DNA of 64,000 nt, from NCBI GenBank assembly GCA_026415295.1, contig JAOAHJ010000023.1:1-64000 (forward strand), read 5' to 3'. Origin of the DNA: Spirochaetota bacterium. GTDB taxonomy: Bacteria > Spirochaetota > JAAYUW01 > JAOAHJ01. The notes under the pieces were generated by a model. It worked only from the letters and a program-made list of their open reading frames with translations. It was not told the origin of the DNA and made no database searches. Shown in pieces: positions 1 to 7,475 of this stretch; position 1 is the stretch's first letter; each line of letters begins with the position of its first letter. Made by a program: the position numbers and the translations under genes.

Positions 1-942
1 TTTTATTATCTCAAGAAAAACATCATCAAAATCATCATTTAATATATTTAAAGATTTTATCTGTTTTTTATCCTCTTGTAATAAACCAAAAAAATAATAT
101 AAAATAGAATCATCATTAGTTGTTAAATATACCGAAAAATCACCATTATCAGAGATTTCAGTTCTAATAGAAAATTGGTTTTCTAATTTTGTTATTACTT
201 GATCCTTTAAAGGTTCAGAAAAAACAATTTTATAAATTTTTTTAATAAAATATTTCTTTAAGTTATCAACTGTATCCAAAATTAAAAGTTTGCCATTTTT
301 TATAACAGCAACTCTATCACACACATTTTCTATAAACTTCATATCATGTGAAGTAACTAAAATAAAATTATTTTTTTCTTTAATAATATTTTTTATCCAC
401 ACATACATTTCTCTACATGTTTCAACATCAAGCCCAAGAGTAGGCTCATCAAGAAGAACTATTTCAGGATCTGTAATAAAAGCACATGCAATAGCAACTT
501 TTTGTTGGTTCCCTTTTGAAAGTTTGCCTGCTTCAATAGTTAAATAATTCTTCAGATTCAAAGTTTCAACCAAAAAATCTATATTATTTTTTATCTGCTT
601 TTTCGAAAATCCTTTTAAACCAGCAAAATATATCATATTTTCAACAGGGGTTAATCTCCAAAATATATTTCTTGCACCTTCTAAAACTGCACCCATCATT
701 TCTTTAACTTTTATTCCATTTTTTTTATTATTATAACCTCTGATTAGTATTTCACCACTATCATATTCTATAATATTAGCAATAGACTTAACTGTAGTAG
801 TTTTCCCCGAACCATTAGGACCAAGAAGCCCAAGAATTTCTCCTTTATATCCATCAAATGAAATGTAATTTACTGCAACAATTTCTGTTTTTTTTGAATT
901 ATATTTTTTATAAAGATTTTTAACTTCTAAAAATTTTTCCAT
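1..942 (-). CDS. ABC transporter ATP-binding protein (3' end cut by window edge)
   Basis: The ATG at 942 has an AAGGAA ribosome site just upstream, and the frame stays open to base 1 (314 codons). Seen: Walker A GPNGSGKTT at residues 41-49, signature LSKGNQQKV near 137-146, Walker B EIVLLDEPT near 157-165 and an H-loop TSHD near 199. These order as one complete nucleotide-binding domain plus an accessory C-terminal region. Known: this is the layout of NatA/CcmA-like ATPases that pair with ABC-2 type permeases. Such proteins are about 310-330 residues, so only a few residues are probably missing. The permease would be expected further left, outside the window. The substrate cannot be told. Confidence 0.93.
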   Translation of the reverse strand, partial: MEKFLEVKNLYKKYNSKKTEIVAVNYISFDGYKGEILGLLGPNGSGKTTTVKSIANIIEYDSGEILIRGYNNKKNGIKVKEMMGAVLEGARNIFWRLTPVENMIYFAGLKGFSKKQIKNNIDFLVETLNLKNYLTIEAGKLSKGNQQKVAIACAFITDPEIVLLDEPTLGLDVETCREMYVWIKNIIKEKNNFILVTSHDMKFIENVCDRVAVIKNGKLLILDTVDNLKKYFIKKIYKIVFSEPLKDQVITKLENQFSIRTEISDNGDFSVYLTTNDDSILYYFFGLLQEDKKQIKSLNILNDDFDDVFLEIIK

Positions 943-1299
943 TTTTTAATTCCTTTAAAAATTCTTATTAAATCATAAATAATTTAATTTATTTATAAAA
1001 AATATTATAAATTACAAACAAAATAAAATAATATTGTTTAATTATAATATACTAAAAAATATATAAAAAATTATAATTATTTTAATTTTAAAAAAAAAGT
1101 ATTACTCGCTATTAAAGCAAGTAATACTCTTAAAATATTTTCATAATGATCTGTTTCTATATTTAAATATTTATTTCAAAAATATTTTAAGATATTTATA
1201 ATCTTCTATAAATAAAATTTTAGTGATAATTAAATTAATTAATAATCATATTTAGTTACTATATAATTATTTAAGATAATCATCAAAAATGTATTTTAA
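943..1299. other. AT-rich intergenic region with one terminator
   Basis: This stretch separates the kdd gene end from the ABC ATPase start, both on the minus strand. Apart from the hairpin listed at 1090-1128 it is low-complexity AT sequence. No open frame, RNA gene or clear -35/-10 pair was recognised, although the ABC ATPase gene must be transcribed from somewhere in it. Confidence 0.6.
1090..1128 (-). terminator. Rho-independent terminator after kdd
   Basis: Read on the minus strand, AGTATTACTTGC (1128-1117) pairs with GCGAGTAATACT (1109-1098) through a 12-bp stem with one G-U wobble and a loop of about 7 bases. An uninterrupted run of eight or nine T follows at once. The T run lies only on the minus-strand side, so it should stop transcription arriving from kdd, whose stop codon is about 170 bases upstream. 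Confidence 0.85.
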
Positions 1300-2340
1300 T
1301 TATTTATATTGCTCTTCAAATATTTTTCTTAAAATAGGAGATTCATAGAGAAGATTTAATGTAAAAGTAGCATGATCCTTAGCATAGCCATTGCCAATAA
1401 GCATATCAACATCTTTACCAACACCCTCTGCACCAAGTGCTGCTTTTGTAAAAGATGTAGCCATAGAGAAGAAGTAAATAATTCCTCTATCTTTAGTACA
1501 TAAAATTGAACCCATCTCTGTATTTTCAACATTAACACAATTAATAACAACATCACATAACTCGCCTGATGTTTCCTTTGAAACAGCTTCAAGCATATCA
1601 AGAGGATTGGTAGCATCAACCATCAAAACAGCATCATAGAATCCTGTTTCTTTTGCTCTTTTTGTGGAGCTTTCAGTATGAGTAATACCTATAACTTTTC
1701 CAGTAACTCCAGCTCTCTTTTTTGCTTCATAACCACACAATACTCCAGATTTTCCACCTGCACCTATAATCAAAACTTTATGACCTGGTTTAACTAATCT
1801 TGCTACTTGTGGAGCAGCACCTGCAACATCTAAAGCAGCTAAAGCTACAGATTGTGGTAAATCATCAGGTAATTTTGCCCATATGCCAGACTCAAATAAA
1901 ATAGCTTTGCCTTCTATATCAACCTGATCTTTCTCTTTATTTACTTTTAAAATTTTATCAATTTTGAGTGGAGTTAAAGAAAGTGATACAAGAGATGCTA
2001 TCTTATCACCTTCTTTCAAATCAATTTTACCTTTTAATTTTTCCCCTATTTTTTCAACAATGCCTATAAACATACCACCAGATCCAGTTACTGGATTGTG
2101 CTGCTTTCCTCTTTTGTTAACTGTATCAAGAATTATCTCAGCAATTTTATCTTCATCACCATTAGCTTGATTTTCTATCTGTGTAAATGAAGCTGAATCA
2201 ACATTTAAGGTTATAACTTTACATAAAATTTCATTGTCATAAACCATATCTACATTATTATCAATTTTCCATGCTGTTTGAGGAAGAACACCCTTTGGTT
2301 CTATAACCCTATGAGTTCCATATTTATTACCTGCTGGCAT
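1300..2340 (-). CDS. kdd: L-erythro-3,5-diaminohexanoate dehydrogenase
   Basis: 346 residues; ATG preceded by AAGGAG. Known: Kdd oxidatively deaminates L-erythro-3,5-diaminohexanoate to 5-amino-3-oxohexanoate with NAD(P)+ in the anaerobic lysine fermentation pathway (after KamA and KamDE, before Kce). Seen: the N-terminal block YGTHRVIEPKGVLPQ (7-21) that I recognise as typical of Kdd, and a Rossmann glycine motif GAGGKSG at 193-199 in an alcohol-dehydrogenase-like fold. No other lysine fermentation gene (kamA, kamD, kamE, kce, kal) is in the window. It has its own terminator and divergent upstream spacing, so it looks like a single-gene transcript. Confidence 0.88.
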   Translation of the reverse strand: MPAGNKYGTHRVIEPKGVLPQTAWKIDNNVDMVYDNEILCKVITLNVDSASFTQIENQANGDEDKIAEIILDTVNKRGKQHNPVTGSGGMFIGIVEKIGEKLKGKIDLKEGDKIASLVSLSLTPLKIDKILKVNKEKDQVDIEGKAILFESGIWAKLPDDLPQSVALAALDVAGAAPQVARLVKPGHKVLIIGAGGKSGVLCGYEAKKRAGVTGKVIGITHTESSTKRAKETGFYDAVLMVDATNPLDMLEAVSKETSGELCDVVINCVNVENTEMGSILCTKDRGIIYFFSMATSFTKAALGAEGVGKDVDMLIGNGYAKDHATFTLNLLYESPILRKIFEEQYK

Positions 2341-2747
2341 AAAATCTCCTTTTTAATTATTTTAATTTTTATTTTTTTTTGTAAATTTATGAAGATTTTT
2401 ATTTAACCTATTGATAACATTTTTTTTAATTTTTTCAATTTTTTTGAAATATATTTTGACAAAAAAGAAGTTATAATTATTCTTTAATTAAAACAACACT
2501 AAAATAGAATAAATAAAAAAAAAGTAAAATTTTAATTATTATTATAAAAAAATAAAATCATGAAAAGACTATTATAGAAAAATATTATGAAATTTATTGT
2601 ATATTAAATTAAAAATTGACAAAATTAATTTTATATATATATTTTTGACTGTATGTTTAATTTAATAATTGATTTACTAAATTTTTAAAATTAATATATT
2701 ATTTTTAGCTAATTGATTATTTTTAAAATCAATCAGAGGAGGAAAAT
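2341..2747. other. Divergent AT-rich intergenic region, kdd / accB
   Basis: About 400 bases between divergent kdd and accB. It must hold both promoters. A plausible accB promoter is listed at 2616-2643. For kdd I saw only weak minus-strand -10-like sequence near 2470 with poor spacing. No riboswitch-like GC-rich fold, hairpin terminator or small open frame with a good ribosome site was seen. Confidence 0.55.
2616..2643 (+). promoter_or_regulatory. Candidate sigma-70 promoter for the acc genes
   Basis: A perfect -35 TTGACA at 2616-2621 is followed after 16 bases by TATATT at 2638-2643. A start near 2650 would leave a leader of about 100 bases before accB. A second TTGACT lies at 2645-2650 but without a good -10. 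AT-richness makes chance matches to the -10 likely, so the -35 is the main support. Confidence 0.5.
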
Positions 2748-2750
2748 GTG
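2735..2750 (+). promoter_or_regulatory. Ribosome site and GTG start of accB
   Basis: AGAGGAGG at 2735-2742 sits five bases before a GTG codon at 2748. An ATG at 2746 overlaps it but is in another frame. The strong Shine-Dalgarno match and the reading frame select GTG as the accB start. Confidence 0.8.
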
Positions 2751-3254
2751 GAAGATAATTTATATAAAAATATAGCTAAAATAATGGAAAATTTTAGTAA
2801 TTTAAATATTGATTATCTTGAATATGAAGGTGAAAATTTTAAATTAAAATTAAAGAAAAATCCAGTAAAAATTGTTAATCAAAAATTTATAGAAGATCAA
2901 AGTTTTTTGGGTTCGGAAATTTCTAAAGATCAAGTCTCTCAACAAATAACAACTCAAAAAAATGGGCAACCAATAATTCCTGAACTCGATGAAAAAAATA
3001 TAGATAATAATTCAATTCATATTGTAAAATCTCCAATTATAGGAACATTTTACAGATCACCAGCACCAGATAAACCACCTTTTGTAGAAATTGGAAATAA
3101 AATAAAAAAAGGTGATATTTTATGTATCATTGAAGCTATGAAGGTTATGAATAAAATTGAATCAGAAGTTAATGGGGAAATAGTTGAAATACTTGTTGAA
3201 AATGGAAAACCAGTTGAATATGGAACTCCTTTATTTAAAATTAAAGTTTACTAA
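2748..3254 (+). CDS. accB: Biotin carboxyl carrier protein of acetyl-CoA carboxylase
   Basis: 168 residues with a GTG start. Known: AccB carries the carboxyl group on biotin between AccC and the AccDA carboxyltransferase in the first step of fatty acid synthesis. Seen: an N-terminal domain, a flexible Gln/Asn/Pro-containing linker (about 45-90), then the lipoyl/biotinyl domain with P-I-I-G-T-F and the biotinylation motif EAMKVM, whose Lys132 is the expected attachment site. Length is normal for the family. First gene of accB-accC-accD-accA; the biotin ligase BirA is not in the window. Confidence 0.95.
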   Translation: MEDNLYKNIAKIMENFSNLNIDYLEYEGENFKLKLKKNPVKIVNQKFIEDQSFLGSEISKDQVSQQITTQKNGQPIIPELDEKNIDNNSIHIVKSPIIGTFYRSPAPDKPPFVEIGNKIKKGDILCIIEAMKVMNKIESEVNGEIVEILVENGKPVEYGTPLFKIKVY

Positions 3255-3305
3255 CTAATTCTTAATCGATTAGTACTTTATTAATAAATAAATTAAAGGA
3301 GTTTT

Positions 3306-4655
3306 ATGTTTAACAAAATATTAATAGCAAATAGAGGAGAGATAGCTGTAAGGGTCATCAGAGCTTGCAAAGAGTTAGGAATAAAAACAGTTGCAGTTTA
3401 TTCTACTGCTGATCGGGATTCTTTACATGTTAAACTTGCTGATGAAAAAGTTTGTATTGGAGATGTATCACCAAAGTCAAGCTATTTAAATATTAATAAT
3501 ATAATCTCTGCAGCTTTACAAAAAGGTGCGGAAGCTATTCATCCTGGTTATGGATTTCTTTCAGAAAATCCTGAATTTGCTAGTATTTGTGAAGATGTTG
3601 GTATAAAATTTATTGGACCTAAAAGTGATGCAATAGAAAAATTAGGTAAAAAAGACCTTGCAAAAAAAATAATGATGGAACATGGTGTTCCTGTTGTACC
3701 TGGTCCTGCAAAAGGTATAACAGACCCAAATGAAGGACTTAAAATAGCAAAAGATATAGGGTTTCCAGTAGTTATTAAAGCAGTCAGTGGTGGTGGTGGA
3801 AGAGGTATAAGGTTTATATTTGATGAAAAAGATTTTGTACCTATTTTTCAAGAAGCTTCACATGAAGCAGATATATCTTTTAATGATCCATCACTTTATA
3901 TTGAGAAAATGATTCAAAATCCTAAACATATTGAATTTCAGATACTTGCAGATGAACATGGAAATTGTATTCATCTTGGAGAAAGAGACTGTTCGGCACA
4001 AAGAAGAAAACAAAAAATTATAGAAGAGACTCCTTCAACTGCTATTTCCAATGAACAAAGAAAATCTTTAGGTTCTAAAATAGTTAAAGCTTTATTAGAT
4101 ATAGGATATACTAATGCAGGAACTGTAGAATTTTTATATGAAAATGGTGAATTTTATTTCATGGAAGTTAATACAAGAATTCAAGTTGAACATCCTGTTA
4201 CTGAAGTTTCAACTGGAATAGATATAGTTAAAGAACAGATAAAAATTGCTGCTGGAGAAAAACTCAAAATTAAACAATCTGATATAAATTTAAACCTCAA
4301 TGCAATTGAATGCAGAATAAATGCTGAGGATCCTGATAGAAACTTTATGCCTTTTGCTGGCAAAATCGAAAATATTATTTTCCCGGGAGGTCATGGTGTA
4401 AGAGTTGACAGTGGAATATATCCAGGTTCTGTAATTTCACCATACTATGACTCTATGATTATGAAATTAATATGTTTTGGAGAATCAAGAGAAGTAGCTA
4501 TTGCAAAATCTATAAGAGCTTTACAGGAAATTTATATCGAAGGTATTAAATCAAACATAAGCTTTCTATTAAAAATATTAACTTCTGACAAATTTTTAAA
4601 AGGGGATTATACTATAAATTTTATAGAAAAAGAATTGTTAAAAACAAACAATTAA
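3306..4655 (+). CDS. accC: Biotin carboxylase subunit of acetyl-CoA carboxylase
   Basis: 449 residues, ATG with AAAGGAG upstream, 51 bases after accB. Known: AccC uses ATP and bicarbonate to carboxylate biotin on AccB. Seen: N-terminal biotin-carboxylase domain (FNKILIANRGEIAVRVIRA), the ATP-grasp glycine loop SGGGGRGIRF, the GERDCSAQRRKQK segment, the catalytic EVNTRIQVEHPVTE block and the C-terminal domain (NAIECRINAEDP). Length matches stand-alone AccC (about 445-450), with no fused carrier domain, in keeping with the separate accB before it. Confidence 0.97.
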   Translation: MFNKILIANRGEIAVRVIRACKELGIKTVAVYSTADRDSLHVKLADEKVCIGDVSPKSSYLNINNIISAALQKGAEAIHPGYGFLSENPEFASICEDVGIKFIGPKSDAIEKLGKKDLAKKIMMEHGVPVVPGPAKGITDPNEGLKIAKDIGFPVVIKAVSGGGGRGIRFIFDEKDFVPIFQEASHEADISFNDPSLYIEKMIQNPKHIEFQILADEHGNCIHLGERDCSAQRRKQKIIEETPSTAISNEQRKSLGSKIVKALLDIGYTNAGTVEFLYENGEFYFMEVNTRIQVEHPVTEVSTGIDIVKEQIKIAAGEKLKIKQSDINLNLNAIECRINAEDPDRNFMPFAGKIENIIFPGGHGVRVDSGIYPGSVISPYYDSMIMKLICFGESREVAIAKSIRALQEIYIEGIKSNISFLLKILTSDKFLKGDYTINFIEKELLKTNN

Positions 4656-4744
4656 TTTAAATATAAAATATTAAAAAATTATTAAAATTTAATAATATAA
4701 ACAATAAATTAAATTATATAAATTTTTAATTTAAGAGAGATATT

Positions 4745-5590
4745 ATGGCTAAATCAATAGAAAATTTTATTAAACAGATATTTGGAATAAAAACAAAAGA
4801 AACAAAACCAACTATACCAGATAATGTTTTTATTCAGTGTCCAGATTGCAAAAAAATGGTTTATAAAAAGAAAGTAGACAATAATTTAGGATTATGCCCA
4901 GAATGTGGTTTTCATTTCAAAATATCAGTAGAAGAATGGATAAATATACTATGTGATGAAGAAAGTTTTCAACCAATTTTTGACGATTTAAAATCTATTA
5001 ATATTTTGAATTTTCCAGAGTATACTGAAAAACTTAATTCACTTTATTCAAAAAAAATAAATGAAGGAATAACATGCGGTAAGGCAAAAATTGATGGAAT
5101 TAATGTTTTAATTGGAATTATGGATGCAGATTTTATTCTTGGATCTATGGGATCAGTAGTAGGAGAAAGAGTAACTCTTCTTTTTGAAAAGGGCATCTCC
5201 CTAAACCAACCTGTCATTATATTAACAAGATCAGGTGGTGCTAGAATGCAGGAAGGGGTTGTTTCATTAATGCAAATGGCAAAAACATCAGCTGCTATTA
5301 AAAAATTTTCCGACTCAGGAAACCTCTATATATCGATATTAACAGATCCTACAACAGGAGGGACTACAGCATCTTTTGCTATGCTTGCTGATATTATTCT
5401 CGCTGAACCTAAAGCTTTAATCGGATTTGCAGGACCAAGAGTAATAGAACAAACTATTAAACAAACTTTACCCCCAGGTTTTCAAACAGCAGAATTCTTG
5501 CTTGAAAAAGGTTTTGTAGATATGGTTGTTACAAGACCAAACATAAAAAATACTATTTCAAAAATATTAAAAATTCATAAATATAGATAA
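4745..5590 (+). CDS. accD: Acetyl-CoA carboxylase carboxyltransferase subunit beta
   Basis: 281 residues. Known: with AccA, it transfers the carboxyl from biotin to acetyl-CoA to make malonyl-CoA. Seen: the N-terminal four-cysteine zinc ribbon (C32, C35, C51, C54), then the crotonase-like core with GGARMQEG and the TTGGTTASFA oxyanion segment. Length and motifs are typical. It lies 89 bases downstream of accC and is preceded by AAGAGAGA as a moderate ribosome site. accD beside accA suggests coordinated subunit supply. Confidence 0.96.
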   Translation: MAKSIENFIKQIFGIKTKETKPTIPDNVFIQCPDCKKMVYKKKVDNNLGLCPECGFHFKISVEEWINILCDEESFQPIFDDLKSINILNFPEYTEKLNSLYSKKINEGITCGKAKIDGINVLIGIMDADFILGSMGSVVGERVTLLFEKGISLNQPVIILTRSGGARMQEGVVSLMQMAKTSAAIKKFSDSGNLYISILTDPTTGGTTASFAMLADIILAEPKALIGFAGPRVIEQTIKQTLPPGFQTAEFLLEKGFVDMVVTRPNIKNTISKILKIHKYR

Positions 5591-5728
5591 AACAGTTACA
5601 TAATTGAAACTATTTGAATTTCTGTAATATTAATAAAATATAAAAAATTAACATAAATATTAAAAATTTTAATAAAAAAATTAAAAATTATACTGATTAA
5701 ATAAATCATTAAACTTAAGGGTATTTTT

Positions 5729-6766
5729 ATGGATTCAATTAAAAACATAAAGAAAACAATAAATGAACTAAAAGAGATTGCAAAAAATCAAGGAATAGAT
5801 CTTTCAGAAGAGATTAATAATCTAGAAGAAAAACTAAAAACATTAAATAAATTAAATAGAGAGAAATTAATAAAAAATAAAGAAAAAATTTCACCATGGC
5901 AAAGAGTTCAAATAGCAAGAAAACTTGAAAGGCCAAAACCACAAGACTATATTAACTTTTTAGTAAAAAATTTTACTGAATTTCATGGAGATAGATATTT
6001 TGGTGATGATAAAGCTATAATTGGAGGAATAGGATTTTTAAGAGATATTTCAATCACTGCTATTGGAACATTTAGGGGTAAAAATTTAAAAGAAAATATG
6101 GATTGCAATTTTGGAATGCCTCACCCAGAAGGATACAGAAAATCATTAAGATTAGCTAAACAAGCTGAAAAATTTAAAAGACCTGTTCTTTTTTTTATTG
6201 ATACCCCTGGAGCTTACTGTGGAATAGAAGCTGAAGAAAGAGGAATAGCTGAAGCTATAGCAAAAAATTTATATGAATTCTCTACATTTAAAGTTCCAAT
6301 TATATCAATAATAACAGGCGAAGGTGGTTCAGGGGGAGCCCTTGCTTTAGCTGTATCAAATCAATTGTACATGATGGAAAATGCAGTTTTTTCTGTTATA
6401 TCCCCTGAAGGTTGTGCATCTATTTTATTTAAAGATGCATCCAAAGCAGATATTGCATCTCAATCCTTAAAACTCACATCATATGATCTTTATGAATTAG
6501 GAATTATAGATAAAATAATAGAAGAATCAGATAATTTTGAAAATAATCCAGAAACTACTTTCAAAAAATTGGAAGAAACAATTTACAATGATTTGCTTGA
6601 ATTAATGCTCCTTGAACCATCTCAATTAATAAATCAGAGGTATGAAAAATATAGAAAAATTGGATTTTTTGAAAAATTCGAAACTCCCCTTAGAGAACAT
6701 AATGGTTTAAAAGAAAAGAAACAAAGTTTAACAAGAGAAATAGGAAGATTTTTTGGATTTAAGTAA
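5729..6766 (+). CDS. accA: Acetyl-CoA carboxylase carboxyltransferase subunit alpha
   Basis: 345 residues, somewhat longer than E. coli AccA (319). Seen: N-terminal coiled region, ERPKPQDYI and FHGDR blocks, then GMPHPEGYRK, the DTPGAYCG motif, the GEGGSGGALA turn and VISPEGCASIL, all hallmarks of AccA. Extra length is at the C-terminus (about 315-345, lysine-rich). It follows accD after 138 AT-rich bases without an obvious terminator. Its last 8 bases overlap the convergent TVP38-like gene, so transcription from both sides meets here. Confidence 0.96.
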   Translation: MDSIKNIKKTINELKEIAKNQGIDLSEEINNLEEKLKTLNKLNREKLIKNKEKISPWQRVQIARKLERPKPQDYINFLVKNFTEFHGDRYFGDDKAIIGGIGFLRDISITAIGTFRGKNLKENMDCNFGMPHPEGYRKSLRLAKQAEKFKRPVLFFIDTPGAYCGIEAEERGIAEAIAKNLYEFSTFKVPIISIITGEGGSGGALALAVSNQLYMMENAVFSVISPEGCASILFKDASKADIASQSLKLTSYDLYELGIIDKIIEESDNFENNPETTFKKLEETIYNDLLELMLLEPSQLINQRYEKYRKIGFFEKFETPLREHNGLKEKKQSLTREIGRFFGFK

Positions 6767-7442
6767 TTTTTTTTTGTTTTATTAATAACTTCTTCACAAC
6801 TTTATCAAAAAAATAGTATATAACAAAAAAAACAGCTATTATAATCATTATTTTATACATTAAAATTTTAATAAAGTTAGGTTCATTTATATGTATAAAA
6901 ATTGATCCAACATAAGCATAAAAAATAGCTTGCCCTATTGCACCAAAAACAGTAGTTAAAAAGAAATCTTTAATTTTAATACTTGATAAAGATGAAACGA
7001 TATTTAAAGAATTATAGGGTGTAATAAAAAACAATCTAGCCCAAAATATATAAAATGCACCATTTTTGTTTATTTGGTTCATAATATAATTAAATAATTT
7101 TATCTTTTCTTTTATTTTATCAAAAAATTCTTTCAAAACAAATCTTGCAAATGAAAATGCAACCATAATATTAATAACAGATCCGATATACGCTATTAAT
7201 GAACCTAAAACAATTCCATATAAAAAACCAGATATAATAGAAAATTGCGCAATAGGAATAAAAATAAAACCTGAAAAGAAATATAAACAGATTATTATTA
7301 TAAAAGAAATCAATTTTTTATCTTTTATTAAATAAATCTTAGAAATCAAAAAATTTAAATCTATTAAATTATATTTTTTTATTAAATATAAGATAAACAA
7401 AATAACTGAAAAAACTATCAGAAAAATAAAATGCTTTTTCAT
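6759..7442 (-). CDS. TVP38/TMEM64-type (DedA-related) membrane protein
   Basis: 227 residues, strongly hydrophobic, with an N-terminal membrane segment (about 4-20) and at least four more. Seen: a central segment with PIAQFSIISGFLYG and GSVINIMVAFSFARF, the pattern of the SNARE-associated/VTT domain. Known: this superfamily includes lipid scramblase-like proteins in bacteria and eukaryotes; specific substrates are rarely known. It overlaps accA tail to tail and sits 33 bases downstream of greA on the same strand, so it could be the last gene of the greA transcript. Function beyond family level is inference. Confidence 0.75.
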   Translation of the reverse strand: MKKHFIFLIVFSVILFILYLIKKYNLIDLNFLISKIYLIKDKKLISFIIIICLYFFSGFIFIPIAQFSIISGFLYGIVLGSLIAYIGSVINIMVAFSFARFVLKEFFDKIKEKIKLFNYIMNQINKNGAFYIFWARLFFITPYNSLNIVSSLSSIKIKDFFLTTVFGAIGQAIFYAYVGSIFIHINEPNFIKILMYKIMIIIAVFFVIYYFFDKVVKKLLIKQKKIT

Positions 7443-7475
7443 TTAATAATAAATTTTTAACCTTAATCTTATTTA

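Noticed and set aside
393-401. TTATCCACA, a perfect DnaA box
   Set aside because: Single site inside the ABC ATPase coding region with no neighbours; expected by chance in AT-rich DNA.
290-547. 85-residue plus-strand open frame
   Set aside because: Antisense to the ABC ATPase, whose motifs are clear on the minus strand.
3263-3272. 10-bp palindrome TAATCGATTA between accB and accC
   Set aside because: Short and AT-rich, no T run, no second copy seen; could be an operator but nothing else supports it.
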